A DNA stretch of 5,552 nucleotides from Bacteroidota bacterium. Its GTDB lineage: Bacteria > Bacteroidota > Bacteroidia > Chitinophagales > Chitinophagaceae. The stretch is taken from NCBI GenBank assembly GCA_947461015.1, contig CANHIR010000128.1:1-5552 (forward strand), written 5' to 3'. Positions 1-5,552 of the stretch are shown piece by piece. Every line of letters starts with the position of its first letter. Position 1 is the stretch's first letter. The notes beneath the pieces were generated by a model. That model saw nothing but the letters and a program-made list of their open reading frames with translations, made no database searches and was not told the DNA's origin. The position numbers and the translations under genes are program-made.

Positions 1-242
1 CCCGTTAAACCAAAGCCGAAACCTTCCATTTTTTGAAACTTTTTGCTAGCATCCATTTGAATGGTTGCAACCGTTGCATCCGTAGTGGTTAAAGTCGTAG
101 CTTTTAATTGCGTCTCTTTAAATCTTTCAGCGCCATTCGCAGATGTAGTAAACTGCAATGCTTGTGCATGAAGGAAATTAGTACTTCCAGTAATGGCAAC
201 TAGTATAAGAAATGATGCTATTTTAAATTTTTGATTATTCAT
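1..242 (-). CDS. Secreted glycoside hydrolase, GH30-like (N-terminus only, runs off window)
   Basis: The first 80 codons of an exported protein are visible; the rest lies beyond position 1. Residues 1-28 form a Sec signal peptide: a basic start (MNNQKFK), a hydrophobic core (about residues 8-19) and a small-residue end (HAQA), with cleavage likely after A26 or A28. After a Thr-rich linker, residues 61-80 read as a beta-strand followed by KKFQKMEGFGFGLTG, with one more Gly codon begun at the edge. The 'Q-x-x-x-GFG-x-x-x-T' signature is typical of the mature N-terminus of GH30 enzymes (glucosylceramidase, beta-glucosidase or xylanase type). The catalytic glutamates of that clan would lie outside the window, so activity cannot be judged. 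The start at 242 is supported by the signal peptide and by AGGAA four bases upstream. It follows the GMC-2 stop by 25 bp, so it is probably co-transcribed. The family call rests on one motif; the secreted nature is more certain. Confidence 0.72.
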   Translation of the reverse strand, partial: MNNQKFKIASFLILVAITGSTNFLHAQALQFTTSANGAERFKETQLKATTLTTTDATVATIQMDASKKFQKMEGFGFGLT

Positions 243-246
243 AGTG

Positions 247-251
247 TTCCT
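247..251 (-). promoter_or_regulatory. Ribosome binding site of the GH30-like gene
   Basis: On the minus strand AGGAA stands four bases before the ATG at 242-240, in the 25-bp gap after the GMC-2 stop. It supports this start and re-initiation from the same transcript. No promoter-like element is visible in the gap. Confidence 0.5.
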
Positions 252-267
252 GAATGCTTGGATAGGT

Positions 268-1989
268 TTATAATTTATTTTCTTTAATTGCATGCACTGC
301 AAAATCTACTGCCCTTGCTGTTAATGCCATATATAAAATAGAGGGGCTTTGATTACCCGTACTTGTCATGCATGCACCATCGGTCACAAATACATTTTTA
401 CACAAATGCATTTGATTGTTTTCGTTTAAAATAGATTCATTAGGATCCTTTCCCATTCTGCATCCGCCCATTTCATGAATGTCTAAACCCGGTGCTTGAT
501 GGTTGTCTGCAAAACCTATATCATAAATTCCCGCAGCGGCAAACATATTTTTAGTTTCGGTTAAAAAATCCTGTGTCAATAAATTATCATTTTCGTCATA
601 GCCCACCGAAGTAATGAGCAATGGTAATCCGAATGGATCTTTTTGATCCTTACTTAAGCGTACATGGTTTTCTTTTTTAGGAATGGTCTCCCCTTGTAAA
701 TAAGCATATACATGCCATTTACCGGGCTCCTGCATGGCTTCTTTAAATTCAGCCCCAATGGTTTCATTTGTAGTTGCTTCATCCAATCTTTGGCGATAAG
801 CACCCATAAATGTGGTGTACCCTCCTTTAAAATTGGTTTCTTGTTTCCCCAAATTTCTATAGTTTGCAATTATGGAATCTGTTGGATTACGCCCATACAC
901 ATAAGTATCCTCAAAGCCATCTATCTTACCCCAAACACTGGCTCTATAATTATGATGGCAAATATATTTTCCCAATAAACCATTGTCATTGCCTAGCCCA
1001 TTTGGGAAACGGTTGGAAGTAGAATTTAATAAAATGAGATTGGTGTTTAATGCAGATGCATTCATAAAAATAATATCGGCATAATATTCGTATACTTTTT
1101 TTGTATGTGCATCAATTACTTTTACACCAATGGCTTTTTGATTGGCTTCATCATACATTATGGAATGCACCACTGCATCCGTTAATATGGATAAGTTACC
1201 TGTTTTACCCGCCCATGGTAATGTAGATGAGACCGAACTAAAATAACCGCCAAATGGACAACCACGCATACATAAATTTCTTGCCTGACATTTTCCTCTG
1301 CCCTGTTCCAAATGTATAGGTTCGGGTTCGGTAATATGCGCCCATCTTGCATGCACTAAGTGACGGTTGTATTTTGCTGCAATCACTTCTTTTACATGCT
1401 GCTCCACAATGGTTAAATCAAATGGCTTCATGAAATGTCCGTCTGGCATTGCTTCTATCCCATCTTTACTACCACATACTCCAATAAATTTTTCGACATG
1501 GGTATACCAATCTTCTACATCCTTATATCTTATGGGCCAATCTAATCCATAATTGAACTTTGCAGGTGCAGCAAATTCATGATCACTCCATCTTTGGCAG
1601 GCACGTCCCCAAATAATGGATTTACCGCCTACCTGATATCCTCTTATCCAATCAAATGGTTTTTCTTGTATGTAGGGTTGTACTGCATCTTCAATAAAAA
1701 AATGTGCATTGTCCTCTCCAAACCCAGCGGACTTAGTAATCAGTGGATTTTTTTTCTTGAAAGCGGCTGTAATAGGTCCTCTATGTATTAATTCCCAGGG
1801 TGCTAAATTAGCAGTGGGATAATCTTTATTATGTTCTACTTTTCTACCCCGTTCAATGACCAAGGTTTGGACCCCTTTCTCACACAATTCTTTTGCTGCC
1901 CATCCACCACTAATGCCAGAACCAACCACAATTGCTTTGAAGCTTTTTATTTTTATGGTTTCGTTGGTATAGTAATAGTTTTCGGACAT
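268..1989 (-). CDS. GMC-family FAD-dependent oxidoreductase (GMC-2), glucose/gluconate dehydrogenase type
   Basis: Predicted 573-residue flavoprotein that would oxidise an alcohol group of a sugar or similar polyol; the substrate is unknown. Residues 19-28 carry the dinucleotide fold (GSGISG, 23-28), with E46 at the expected ribose-binding position. Residues 117-127 (GYQVGGKSIIW) are the FAD-contact region; Ile replaces the His used for covalent FAD in pyranose 2-oxidase, so FAD should be non-covalent. C234, C240 and C244 form C-x5-C-x3-C, the spacing of the 3Fe-4S ligands in bacterial FAD-dependent glucose dehydrogenase. The C-terminal GMC domain has H505 (LDIHEMGG), but where GMC-1 has QNPS this protein has QSPS, so the usual catalytic Asn is Ser548. 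There is no signal peptide. The frame is open upstream to an ATG at 2124, but that would read through the GMC-1 coding region. The start at 1989 is preferred because it has AGGAGA six bases upstream and an N-terminus matching GMC-1. It is clearly homologous to GMC-1 along its whole length. Confidence 0.9.
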   Translation of the reverse strand: MSENYYYTNETIKIKSFKAIVVGSGISGGWAAKELCEKGVQTLVIERGRKVEHNKDYPTANLAPWELIHRGPITAAFKKKNPLITKSAGFGEDNAHFFIEDAVQPYIQEKPFDWIRGYQVGGKSIIWGRACQRWSDHEFAAPAKFNYGLDWPIRYKDVEDWYTHVEKFIGVCGSKDGIEAMPDGHFMKPFDLTIVEQHVKEVIAAKYNRHLVHARWAHITEPEPIHLEQGRGKCQARNLCMRGCPFGGYFSSVSSTLPWAGKTGNLSILTDAVVHSIMYDEANQKAIGVKVIDAHTKKVYEYYADIIFMNASALNTNLILLNSTSNRFPNGLGNDNGLLGKYICHHNYRASVWGKIDGFEDTYVYGRNPTDSIIANYRNLGKQETNFKGGYTTFMGAYRQRLDEATTNETIGAEFKEAMQEPGKWHVYAYLQGETIPKKENHVRLSKDQKDPFGLPLLITSVGYDENDNLLTQDFLTETKNMFAAAGIYDIGFADNHQAPGLDIHEMGGCRMGKDPNESILNENNQMHLCKNVFVTDGACMTSTGNQSPSILYMALTARAVDFAVHAIKENKL

Positions 1990-3680
1990 TATAAATCTCC
2001 TTTTTTTAAGGCAGCTACTGCATAATTTGCAGCGCGCGCCGTAATGGCCATAAAAGTTAATGAAGGATTTTGCGTACCCGTACTTACCATGCATGCGCCA
2101 TCCGTTACAAATACATTTTTGCAATGATGCATTTGATTAAACTCATTTAATAAAGAAGTCGCAGGATCCTTACCCATGCGCACTCCTCCTACTTCATGAA
2201 TGTCTAATCCTGGTGCTTGCTTAGTATCATGCGTAGTAATATTTTTACAGCCTGCCGCATCCAACATAGCAGCGCCTTGTTCTAAGAAGTCTTTCACAAT
2301 TTTTTCATCATTCTCATCATAATCGATAGAGGTAATTAATTGAGGAATTCCCCATTGATCTTTTTGATCGGTACTTAATCTTACATGATTGGTTGCTTTA
2401 GGTACTGTTTCACCTTGCATCATCATAGAAACATACCATCCACCTGGTTCACTAATAGCGTCCTTGTATTCGCCTCCAATACCATTTGTGCCAGCACCAC
2501 TTGCATTACCTCTGCCAGCGCCAAAGAATGTCATATAACCTCTTAAGAAATCGGTCTCTTGTTTGTGCACATTTCTAAAATTAGGCATCATAGGTTGCGT
2601 TGGTCTACGTCCATAGTAATAGGAGTCCAATGGGCCATCAATACTTGCCGATAAATTACCTCTGTAATTATGAAAAGCAACATACTTTCCTAATAAGCCA
2701 TTATCATTCCCAAGACCATTTGGAAAACGTTTAGATGTTGAGTTGAGTAAAATTAAATTGGTATTTAAAGTGGCCGCATTTACAAAAATAATTTTTGCAT
2801 AGTATTCTGTTGCTTTTTTTGAAATGGCATCTATTACGCGCACACCCGATGCTTTTTGTGTTGCTTCGTCATAAATAATAGAATGCACCACTGCATTTGT
2901 TTGCAGGGTTAAATTTCCTGTTTTTTGCGCCCATGGTATGGTAGAAGCGTTGGCACTAAAATAGCCGCCAAAAGGGCACCCTCTTTCGCACATACTCCTC
3001 GCCTGACATTGATTTCTTCCTTGTTCAATATGAATGGGTTCTGGTACTGTTAAATGCGCACATCTTCCTTGCACAACATGACGATCTGTAAACTTACCCA
3101 TGATGCTTTTTTGCATTTGCCTTTCCACATCATTCATTTCCCATGCTGGTAAAAAATGTCCATCAGGTAAAGTATCTAGTTTATCGTAGTTTCCACTAAT
3201 ACCCGCAAACATTTCTACATGTGTATACCAAGGCGCTAATTCATCGTAGGTAATGGGCCAGTTACCAAATCCATCTCTTGCAGGTCCCTCAAAATCATAT
3301 TTACTCCAACGTTGCGTTTGTCTTGCCCATAATAAAGACTTCCCACCTACCTGATAGCCTCTAATCCAATCATAAGGCTTCTCTTGAATATAAGGATGCT
3401 CTTTGTCTTTTACAAAGAAATGCTCAGTTGTTTCATTGTATGCATAACATTTATTTAATACAGGATTTTCATTAATCATCTTTAAAGTTTTCCCTTTACG
3501 ATGATCAAATTCCCAAGGTTGTTTAGTAGCGGTTGGATAATCTTTTAAATGTACTACGTCACGGCCTCTTTCAAGCACTAAGGTTTTAAGGCCTTTTTCA
3601 CACAATTCTTTTGCAGCCCATCCACCACTAATACCCGAGCCAATTACAATAGCGTCGTAACTGTTATTTTTATTAGACAT
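1989..3680 (-). CDS. GMC-family FAD-dependent oxidoreductase (GMC-1), glucose/gluconate dehydrogenase type
   Basis: Predicted 563-residue flavoprotein oxidising a sugar-like alcohol; the substrate and electron acceptor are not determined by the sequence. The FAD fold is at residues 9-20 (GSGISG, 14-19), with E37 after the second strand. GYQVGGKSLLW (109-118) is the flavin-contact loop and lacks the His used for covalent FAD in pyranose 2-oxidase. C225, C231 and C235 form C-x5-C-x3-C followed by PFGG, the arrangement of 3Fe-4S ligands in the catalytic subunit of bacterial FAD glucose dehydrogenases. The C-terminal GMC domain has H495 (LDIHEVGG) and N538 (QNPSLT), the His/Asn pair expected for catalysis, 43 residues apart. 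The length is normal for the family. There is no signal peptide or membrane segment, so it is cytoplasmic unless carried out by a partner subunit, and no such subunit is encoded here. The start at 3680 lacks a clear Shine-Dalgarno, but the N-terminus runs straight into the FAD fold. It is preceded by a 60-bp gap containing a hairpin. Confidence 0.92.
   Translation of the reverse strand: MSNKNNSYDAIVIGSGISGGWAAKELCEKGLKTLVLERGRDVVHLKDYPTATKQPWEFDHRKGKTLKMINENPVLNKCYAYNETTEHFFVKDKEHPYIQEKPYDWIRGYQVGGKSLLWARQTQRWSKYDFEGPARDGFGNWPITYDELAPWYTHVEMFAGISGNYDKLDTLPDGHFLPAWEMNDVERQMQKSIMGKFTDRHVVQGRCAHLTVPEPIHIEQGRNQCQARSMCERGCPFGGYFSANASTIPWAQKTGNLTLQTNAVVHSIIYDEATQKASGVRVIDAISKKATEYYAKIIFVNAATLNTNLILLNSTSKRFPNGLGNDNGLLGKYVAFHNYRGNLSASIDGPLDSYYYGRRPTQPMMPNFRNVHKQETDFLRGYMTFFGAGRGNASGAGTNGIGGEYKDAISEPGGWYVSMMMQGETVPKATNHVRLSTDQKDQWGIPQLITSIDYDENDEKIVKDFLEQGAAMLDAAGCKNITTHDTKQAPGLDIHEVGGVRMGKDPATSLLNEFNQMHHCKNVFVTDGACMVSTGTQNPSLTFMAITARAANYAVAALKKGDL
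1996..2001 (-). promoter_or_regulatory. Strong ribosome binding site inside the GMC-1 tail, sets the GMC-2 start
   Basis: AGGAGA on the minus strand lies six bases before the ATG of GMC-2 and within the last codons of GMC-1. The junction reads TAATG, with the stop and start sharing one base. This is the best Shine-Dalgarno in the window. It fixes the GMC-2 start at 1989 and implies translational coupling of the two flavoproteins. Confidence 0.8.
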
Positions 3681-3690
3681 AGCAATCGTT

Positions 3691-3704
3691 TAATTATATA
3701 ATTA
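3691..3704. repeat. Perfect 14-bp AT-only palindrome in the GMC-1 leader
   Basis: TAATTATATAATTA equals its own reverse complement and lies 10 bases before the GMC-1 start. It could be an operator or a weakly structured, accessible leader, but an AT-only palindrome in AT-rich DNA can arise by chance. No protein is known to bind it. Confidence 0.35.
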
Positions 3705-3705
3705 C

Positions 3706-3734
3706 GGAATAAAAGCTTTTTAAGCTTGTATTCC
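3706..3734 (-). repeat. Strong hairpin between the haloperoxidase-like gene and GMC-1
   Basis: Two 13-base arms (3706-3718 and 3722-3734) pair at 12 of 13 positions around a 3-base loop. In the minus-strand RNA the arms are GGAATACAAGCTT and AAGCTTTTATTCC. The hairpin begins 6 bases after the haloperoxidase-like stop codon and ends 25 bases before the GMC-1 start. No U-tract follows the stem, so it is not a classical intrinsic terminator. A role in mRNA processing, protection of the upstream message's 3' end, or partial attenuation would fit its place at the only wide gap in the operon. The structure is directly visible; the role is inference. Confidence 0.65.
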
Positions 3735-3740
3735 ATATGC

Positions 3741-5072
3741 TTACTTTGACCCTTCCAATACTTTTTTAACTACCAATCCTCCAACTTGTTTACCCATGGC
3801 AGCTCCTGTGTTTACACTCAAAGTGTAGTGTATACCACCATACACCCTACTCATAGAACATTCTTCGGCAGCTGCACTAAGTGATGTGAACTTTCTTTTT
3901 AACCCAATGTATTTGTAATCACTTGAATCCTCAAAAGATAAATTGTCTCTATATAGTTTGGTTAATACGGTTGCGGCAGATGCCGTAATGGTACTATGCC
4001 CACTTGTATATTCGGGAAATGGAGGTGTTTGCAATAATGGCATCCAATCCTTGTCTAATAAATCCTTAATCACCGTTACAGGTCTCACATAAGAACTACG
4101 GTATTTCTCGTCCCAACAAGAAATAAACCCATCATATAAAGCAATAGAAGTTAATGCAAATGTTTGCGCTGCTTTAACTGGACTCGCTTTTTCTTGTTTA
4201 ATGATTTGTGCTGCAATACCCATCCAATGACCACCCGGAGTAATTTTTTTATTTCCATAAGTCATATGACCAGCATGCTCAATCACAAAAGGATTATCAT
4301 CCCAATATTTAGCAATCAATTTTTGTTCTGGTGTTAAATTTTTATTGACATCATAAACTTCCTTCACTAAATTATAAAAAGGAGTGCCTGGTTTTGTATC
4401 ATACTTGGGGGGTCTTGCAGGAGTAAATTGAGATGCAGAATCCAATACCATAGGCTTCATGGTATTCCAACACCACTCAACCCCATCTAAATAATCGGGA
4501 GGTGTTGGCCTCCATTTGCCAGGCTCATTACTTCCTAAATATTTTTGTTTTCCTCTAGAAGCAAGATAGCCATCCGTTTTCGCTCTTTTTAAAACCACCG
4601 CTGCAATGGTATCTCCAAAGGCAATAGATGCTTTGTAAGTTGATTCATCTAAATTAGCTTTGAAATTATCATGTACCGATTTTTCATAATTATCTAATGA
4701 ATCTACACTAAACACTTTTACATTTCTGGCCACCTTAAAAAATGCTTCTGTAGCAGCCAAATTAAAATCGTATTTTTTATTTTGATCTGGTAAAGGCATT
4801 TTATCAAAGCCATTTAGCTTCTCAGTGATTGATGGAGCATCTTTTTCAGTATGCCTAATTGCCTCATAAGCTGCAATAGAGGAATACACATAAATCCTGC
4901 TTGCCACGGGAGGGGTGAATACATCATATATAATAATCTGAGTAAGTTGGTCTTCATTATTAATTAATAAATCAATGGCATCTATTTTTTTAACTTCCGA
5001 CTTGCTATTACATGAAAATAATAAAATTGAAAATGCAAAAATGCTCAACAAAAAACCAAGTTTTTTTTTCAT
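3741..5072 (-). CDS. Vanadium-dependent haloperoxidase / PAP2-superfamily lipoprotein
   Basis: A 443-residue envelope protein. Residues 1-21 are a lipoprotein signal: KKK, a hydrophobic core, and lipobox L-F-S-C with C21 as the lipidated residue. The residues after it (NSKSE) are not the acidic stretch that usually marks surface export in Bacteroidota, so the inner face of the outer membrane is more likely. The vanadate/phosphate pocket is complete: K323-x6-R330-P331, T356-S357-G358-H359, and S408-R409-x5-H415. H415 matches the metal-ligating His, and H359 the acid-base His, of fungal chloroperoxidase. W320 and F352 fall at the spacing of that enzyme's Trp and Phe that favour chloride oxidation. 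The family either oxidises halides with H2O2 or, in apo form, hydrolyses phosphate esters; the sequence cannot decide between them. The start is set by the signal peptide. GAGGAG precedes it with unusually short spacing. It follows the FG-GAP gene by 21 bp, an arrangement commonly seen in Bacteroidota. Confidence 0.9.
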   Translation of the reverse strand: MKKKLGFLLSIFAFSILLFSCNSKSEVKKIDAIDLLINNEDQLTQIIIYDVFTPPVASRIYVYSSIAAYEAIRHTEKDAPSITEKLNGFDKMPLPDQNKKYDFNLAATEAFFKVARNVKVFSVDSLDNYEKSVHDNFKANLDESTYKASIAFGDTIAAVVLKRAKTDGYLASRGKQKYLGSNEPGKWRPTPPDYLDGVEWCWNTMKPMVLDSASQFTPARPPKYDTKPGTPFYNLVKEVYDVNKNLTPEQKLIAKYWDDNPFVIEHAGHMTYGNKKITPGGHWMGIAAQIIKQEKASPVKAAQTFALTSIALYDGFISCWDEKYRSSYVRPVTVIKDLLDKDWMPLLQTPPFPEYTSGHSTITASAATVLTKLYRDNLSFEDSSDYKYIGLKRKFTSLSAAAEECSMSRVYGGIHYTLSVNTGAAMGKQVGGLVVKKVLEGSK

Positions 5073-5074
5073 AA

Positions 5075-5080
5075 CTCCTC
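5075..5080 (-). promoter_or_regulatory. Ribosome binding site of the haloperoxidase-like gene, short spacing
   Basis: GAGGAG on the minus strand ends only two bases before the ATG (four if the pairing uses GAGG). This is closer than the usual 5-9 bases and may give modest initiation. It is the only Shine-Dalgarno-like element in the 21-bp gap after the FG-GAP gene's stop. Confidence 0.45.
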
Positions 5081-5093
5081 ATTTTGATTATTA

Positions 5094-5552
5094 CTAAATT
5101 GTTCTTTTATTCCCTCTACTATCCATTATTGTAATGGATTTAATATTTGCTGATTTCAAAATAAAACGGCCCGATTGTGACAAAAAGGATTGTCCATAAT
5201 AAAACTCTTCCCTTCTTTGTTTGCCATTTGTATACGTTACAGTCGCAAATACATCATTAGGCATTATTGATATCAGCGTATTAGTACCGCTCATTTTATA
5301 TATCTTTAAAGGGCCCCTATTTTGGGAGGCAGCCATTAAATAACCACCTTTTGCATTGCTTAGTTTTACAAGTGCTTTTCCGTTTCCTGGCAAAAACAAT
5401 CCACTTTCTAAAATGGACTTAGGTGTAAAAGCTCCTTTCCCATCGCCTTTCATTACCAATCCATTTAATGCGTCGTACCTACCCACCGAAACCTCTGTTC
5501 CATAATCATTCCCATTCATAGCGATATCTAAATTTCCATCCCCGTCAAAATC
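5094..5552 (-). CDS. FG-GAP/VCBS repeat protein, C-terminal end (start outside window)
   Basis: The last 152 residues of a larger protein; the frame is open to the window edge. The first visible residues, DFDGDGNLDIAMNGNDYG, are a calcium-binding D-x-DGDG-x-x-D loop of an FG-GAP/VCBS beta-propeller blade. Next come GRYDALNGLVMKGDGKGAF, then L-x-S-G-x-FLPG, the next blade. The final 50 residues (GKQRREEFYYGQSFLSQSGR, then a stretch ending DSRGNKRTI) resemble the ASPIC/UnbV-type C-terminal domain found in CRTAC1-like proteins. The ATG at 5519 is internal to the propeller and is not the start. Such proteins in Bacteroidota are typically large, exported and encoded beside SusC/SusD pairs and vanadium haloperoxidase-like lipoproteins; the second of those neighbours is present here. 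The role is probably extracellular binding. The gene ends in three consecutive in-frame stops, TAG TAA TAA. No type IX secretion tail is visible. Confidence 0.85.
   Translation of the reverse strand, partial: DFDGDGNLDIAMNGNDYGTEVSVGRYDALNGLVMKGDGKGAFTPKSILESGLFLPGNGKALVKLSNAKGGYLMAASQNRGPLKIYKMSGTNTLISIMPNDVFATVTYTNGKQRREEFYYGQSFLSQSGRFILKSANIKSITIMDSRGNKRTI

Noticed and set aside
1608..1640. Pyranose 2-oxidase identity for the GMC proteins
   Set aside because: The position of the covalent-FAD His is Leu or Ile in these proteins, and both carry a C-x5-C-x3-C motif typical of dehydrogenases.
712..2025. Several plus-strand open frames of 60-90 codons, and a short minus-strand frame at 654-869
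   Set aside because: They lie antisense to, or out of frame within, the well-supported GMC-2 gene and show no recognisable domain or start signal.
1990..2124. Upstream in-frame extension of GMC-2 to an ATG at 2124, giving 618 residues
   Set aside because: The extra 45 residues are an out-of-frame reading of the GMC-1 C-terminus, resemble nothing in the family, and the start at 1989 has a well-placed AGGAGA and an N-terminus like that of GMC-1.
3706..3734. Hairpin as an intrinsic terminator
   Set aside because: No run of T follows the stem on the minus strand, nor on the plus strand, and coding continues in the same direction 25 bases later.
5094..5200. Type IX secretion C-terminal sorting domain on the FG-GAP protein
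   Set aside because: The end (DSRGNKRTI) lacks the Gly-Tyr-rich strand pattern of that domain and fits an ASPIC/UnbV-like end better.
5517..5519. ATG as the start of the FG-GAP gene
   Set aside because: The frame stays open to the window edge and the codons upstream encode a calcium-binding DFDGDGNLD loop, so this Met is internal.

Overview
All genes in this window lie on the minus strand, so transcription runs from high to low coordinates. The sequence is AT-rich with short intergenic gaps. Shine-Dalgarno sequences are uneven, one exported protein carries a lipoprotein signal, and an FG-GAP/VCBS protein precedes a vanadium haloperoxidase-like lipoprotein. This combination points to Bacteroidota, plausibly a Chitinophagaceae-type glycan user. 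The taxonomic call is inference.

Layout in transcription order: (1) 5552-5094, the C-terminal part of an FG-GAP/VCBS repeat protein whose start is outside the window. (2) 5072-3741, a 443-residue lipoprotein of the vanadium-dependent haloperoxidase/PAP2 superfamily with a complete metal-binding and catalytic residue set. (3) 3680-1989, a GMC-family flavoprotein (GMC-1). (4) 1989-268, a second, paralogous GMC flavoprotein (GMC-2) whose start codon shares one base with the GMC-1 stop codon. (5) 242-1, the N-terminus of a secreted protein that looks like a glycoside hydrolase family 30 enzyme and runs off the window. The gaps are 21 bp, 60 bp, a 1-base overlap and 25 bp, so the set reads as one operon. 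The only sizeable gap (3681-3740) holds a strong hairpin and an AT-only palindrome. No stretch over 300 bases lacks a gene.

The genes suggest a carbohydrate- or glycoside-processing locus. A GH30-like hydrolase acts outside the cytoplasm, two GMC proteins of the glucose/gluconate dehydrogenase type oxidise a sugar-like alcohol, and a haloperoxidase/phosphatase-fold lipoprotein sits in the envelope. The FG-GAP protein is probably a surface binding or adhesion component. The most notable points are a predicted Fe-S cysteine motif (C-x5-C-x3-C) in both GMC proteins with no small subunit and no export signal in view, replacement of the usual C-terminal catalytic Asn by Ser in GMC-2 only, and translational coupling of the two paralogues, which suggests a paired or heteromeric enzyme.
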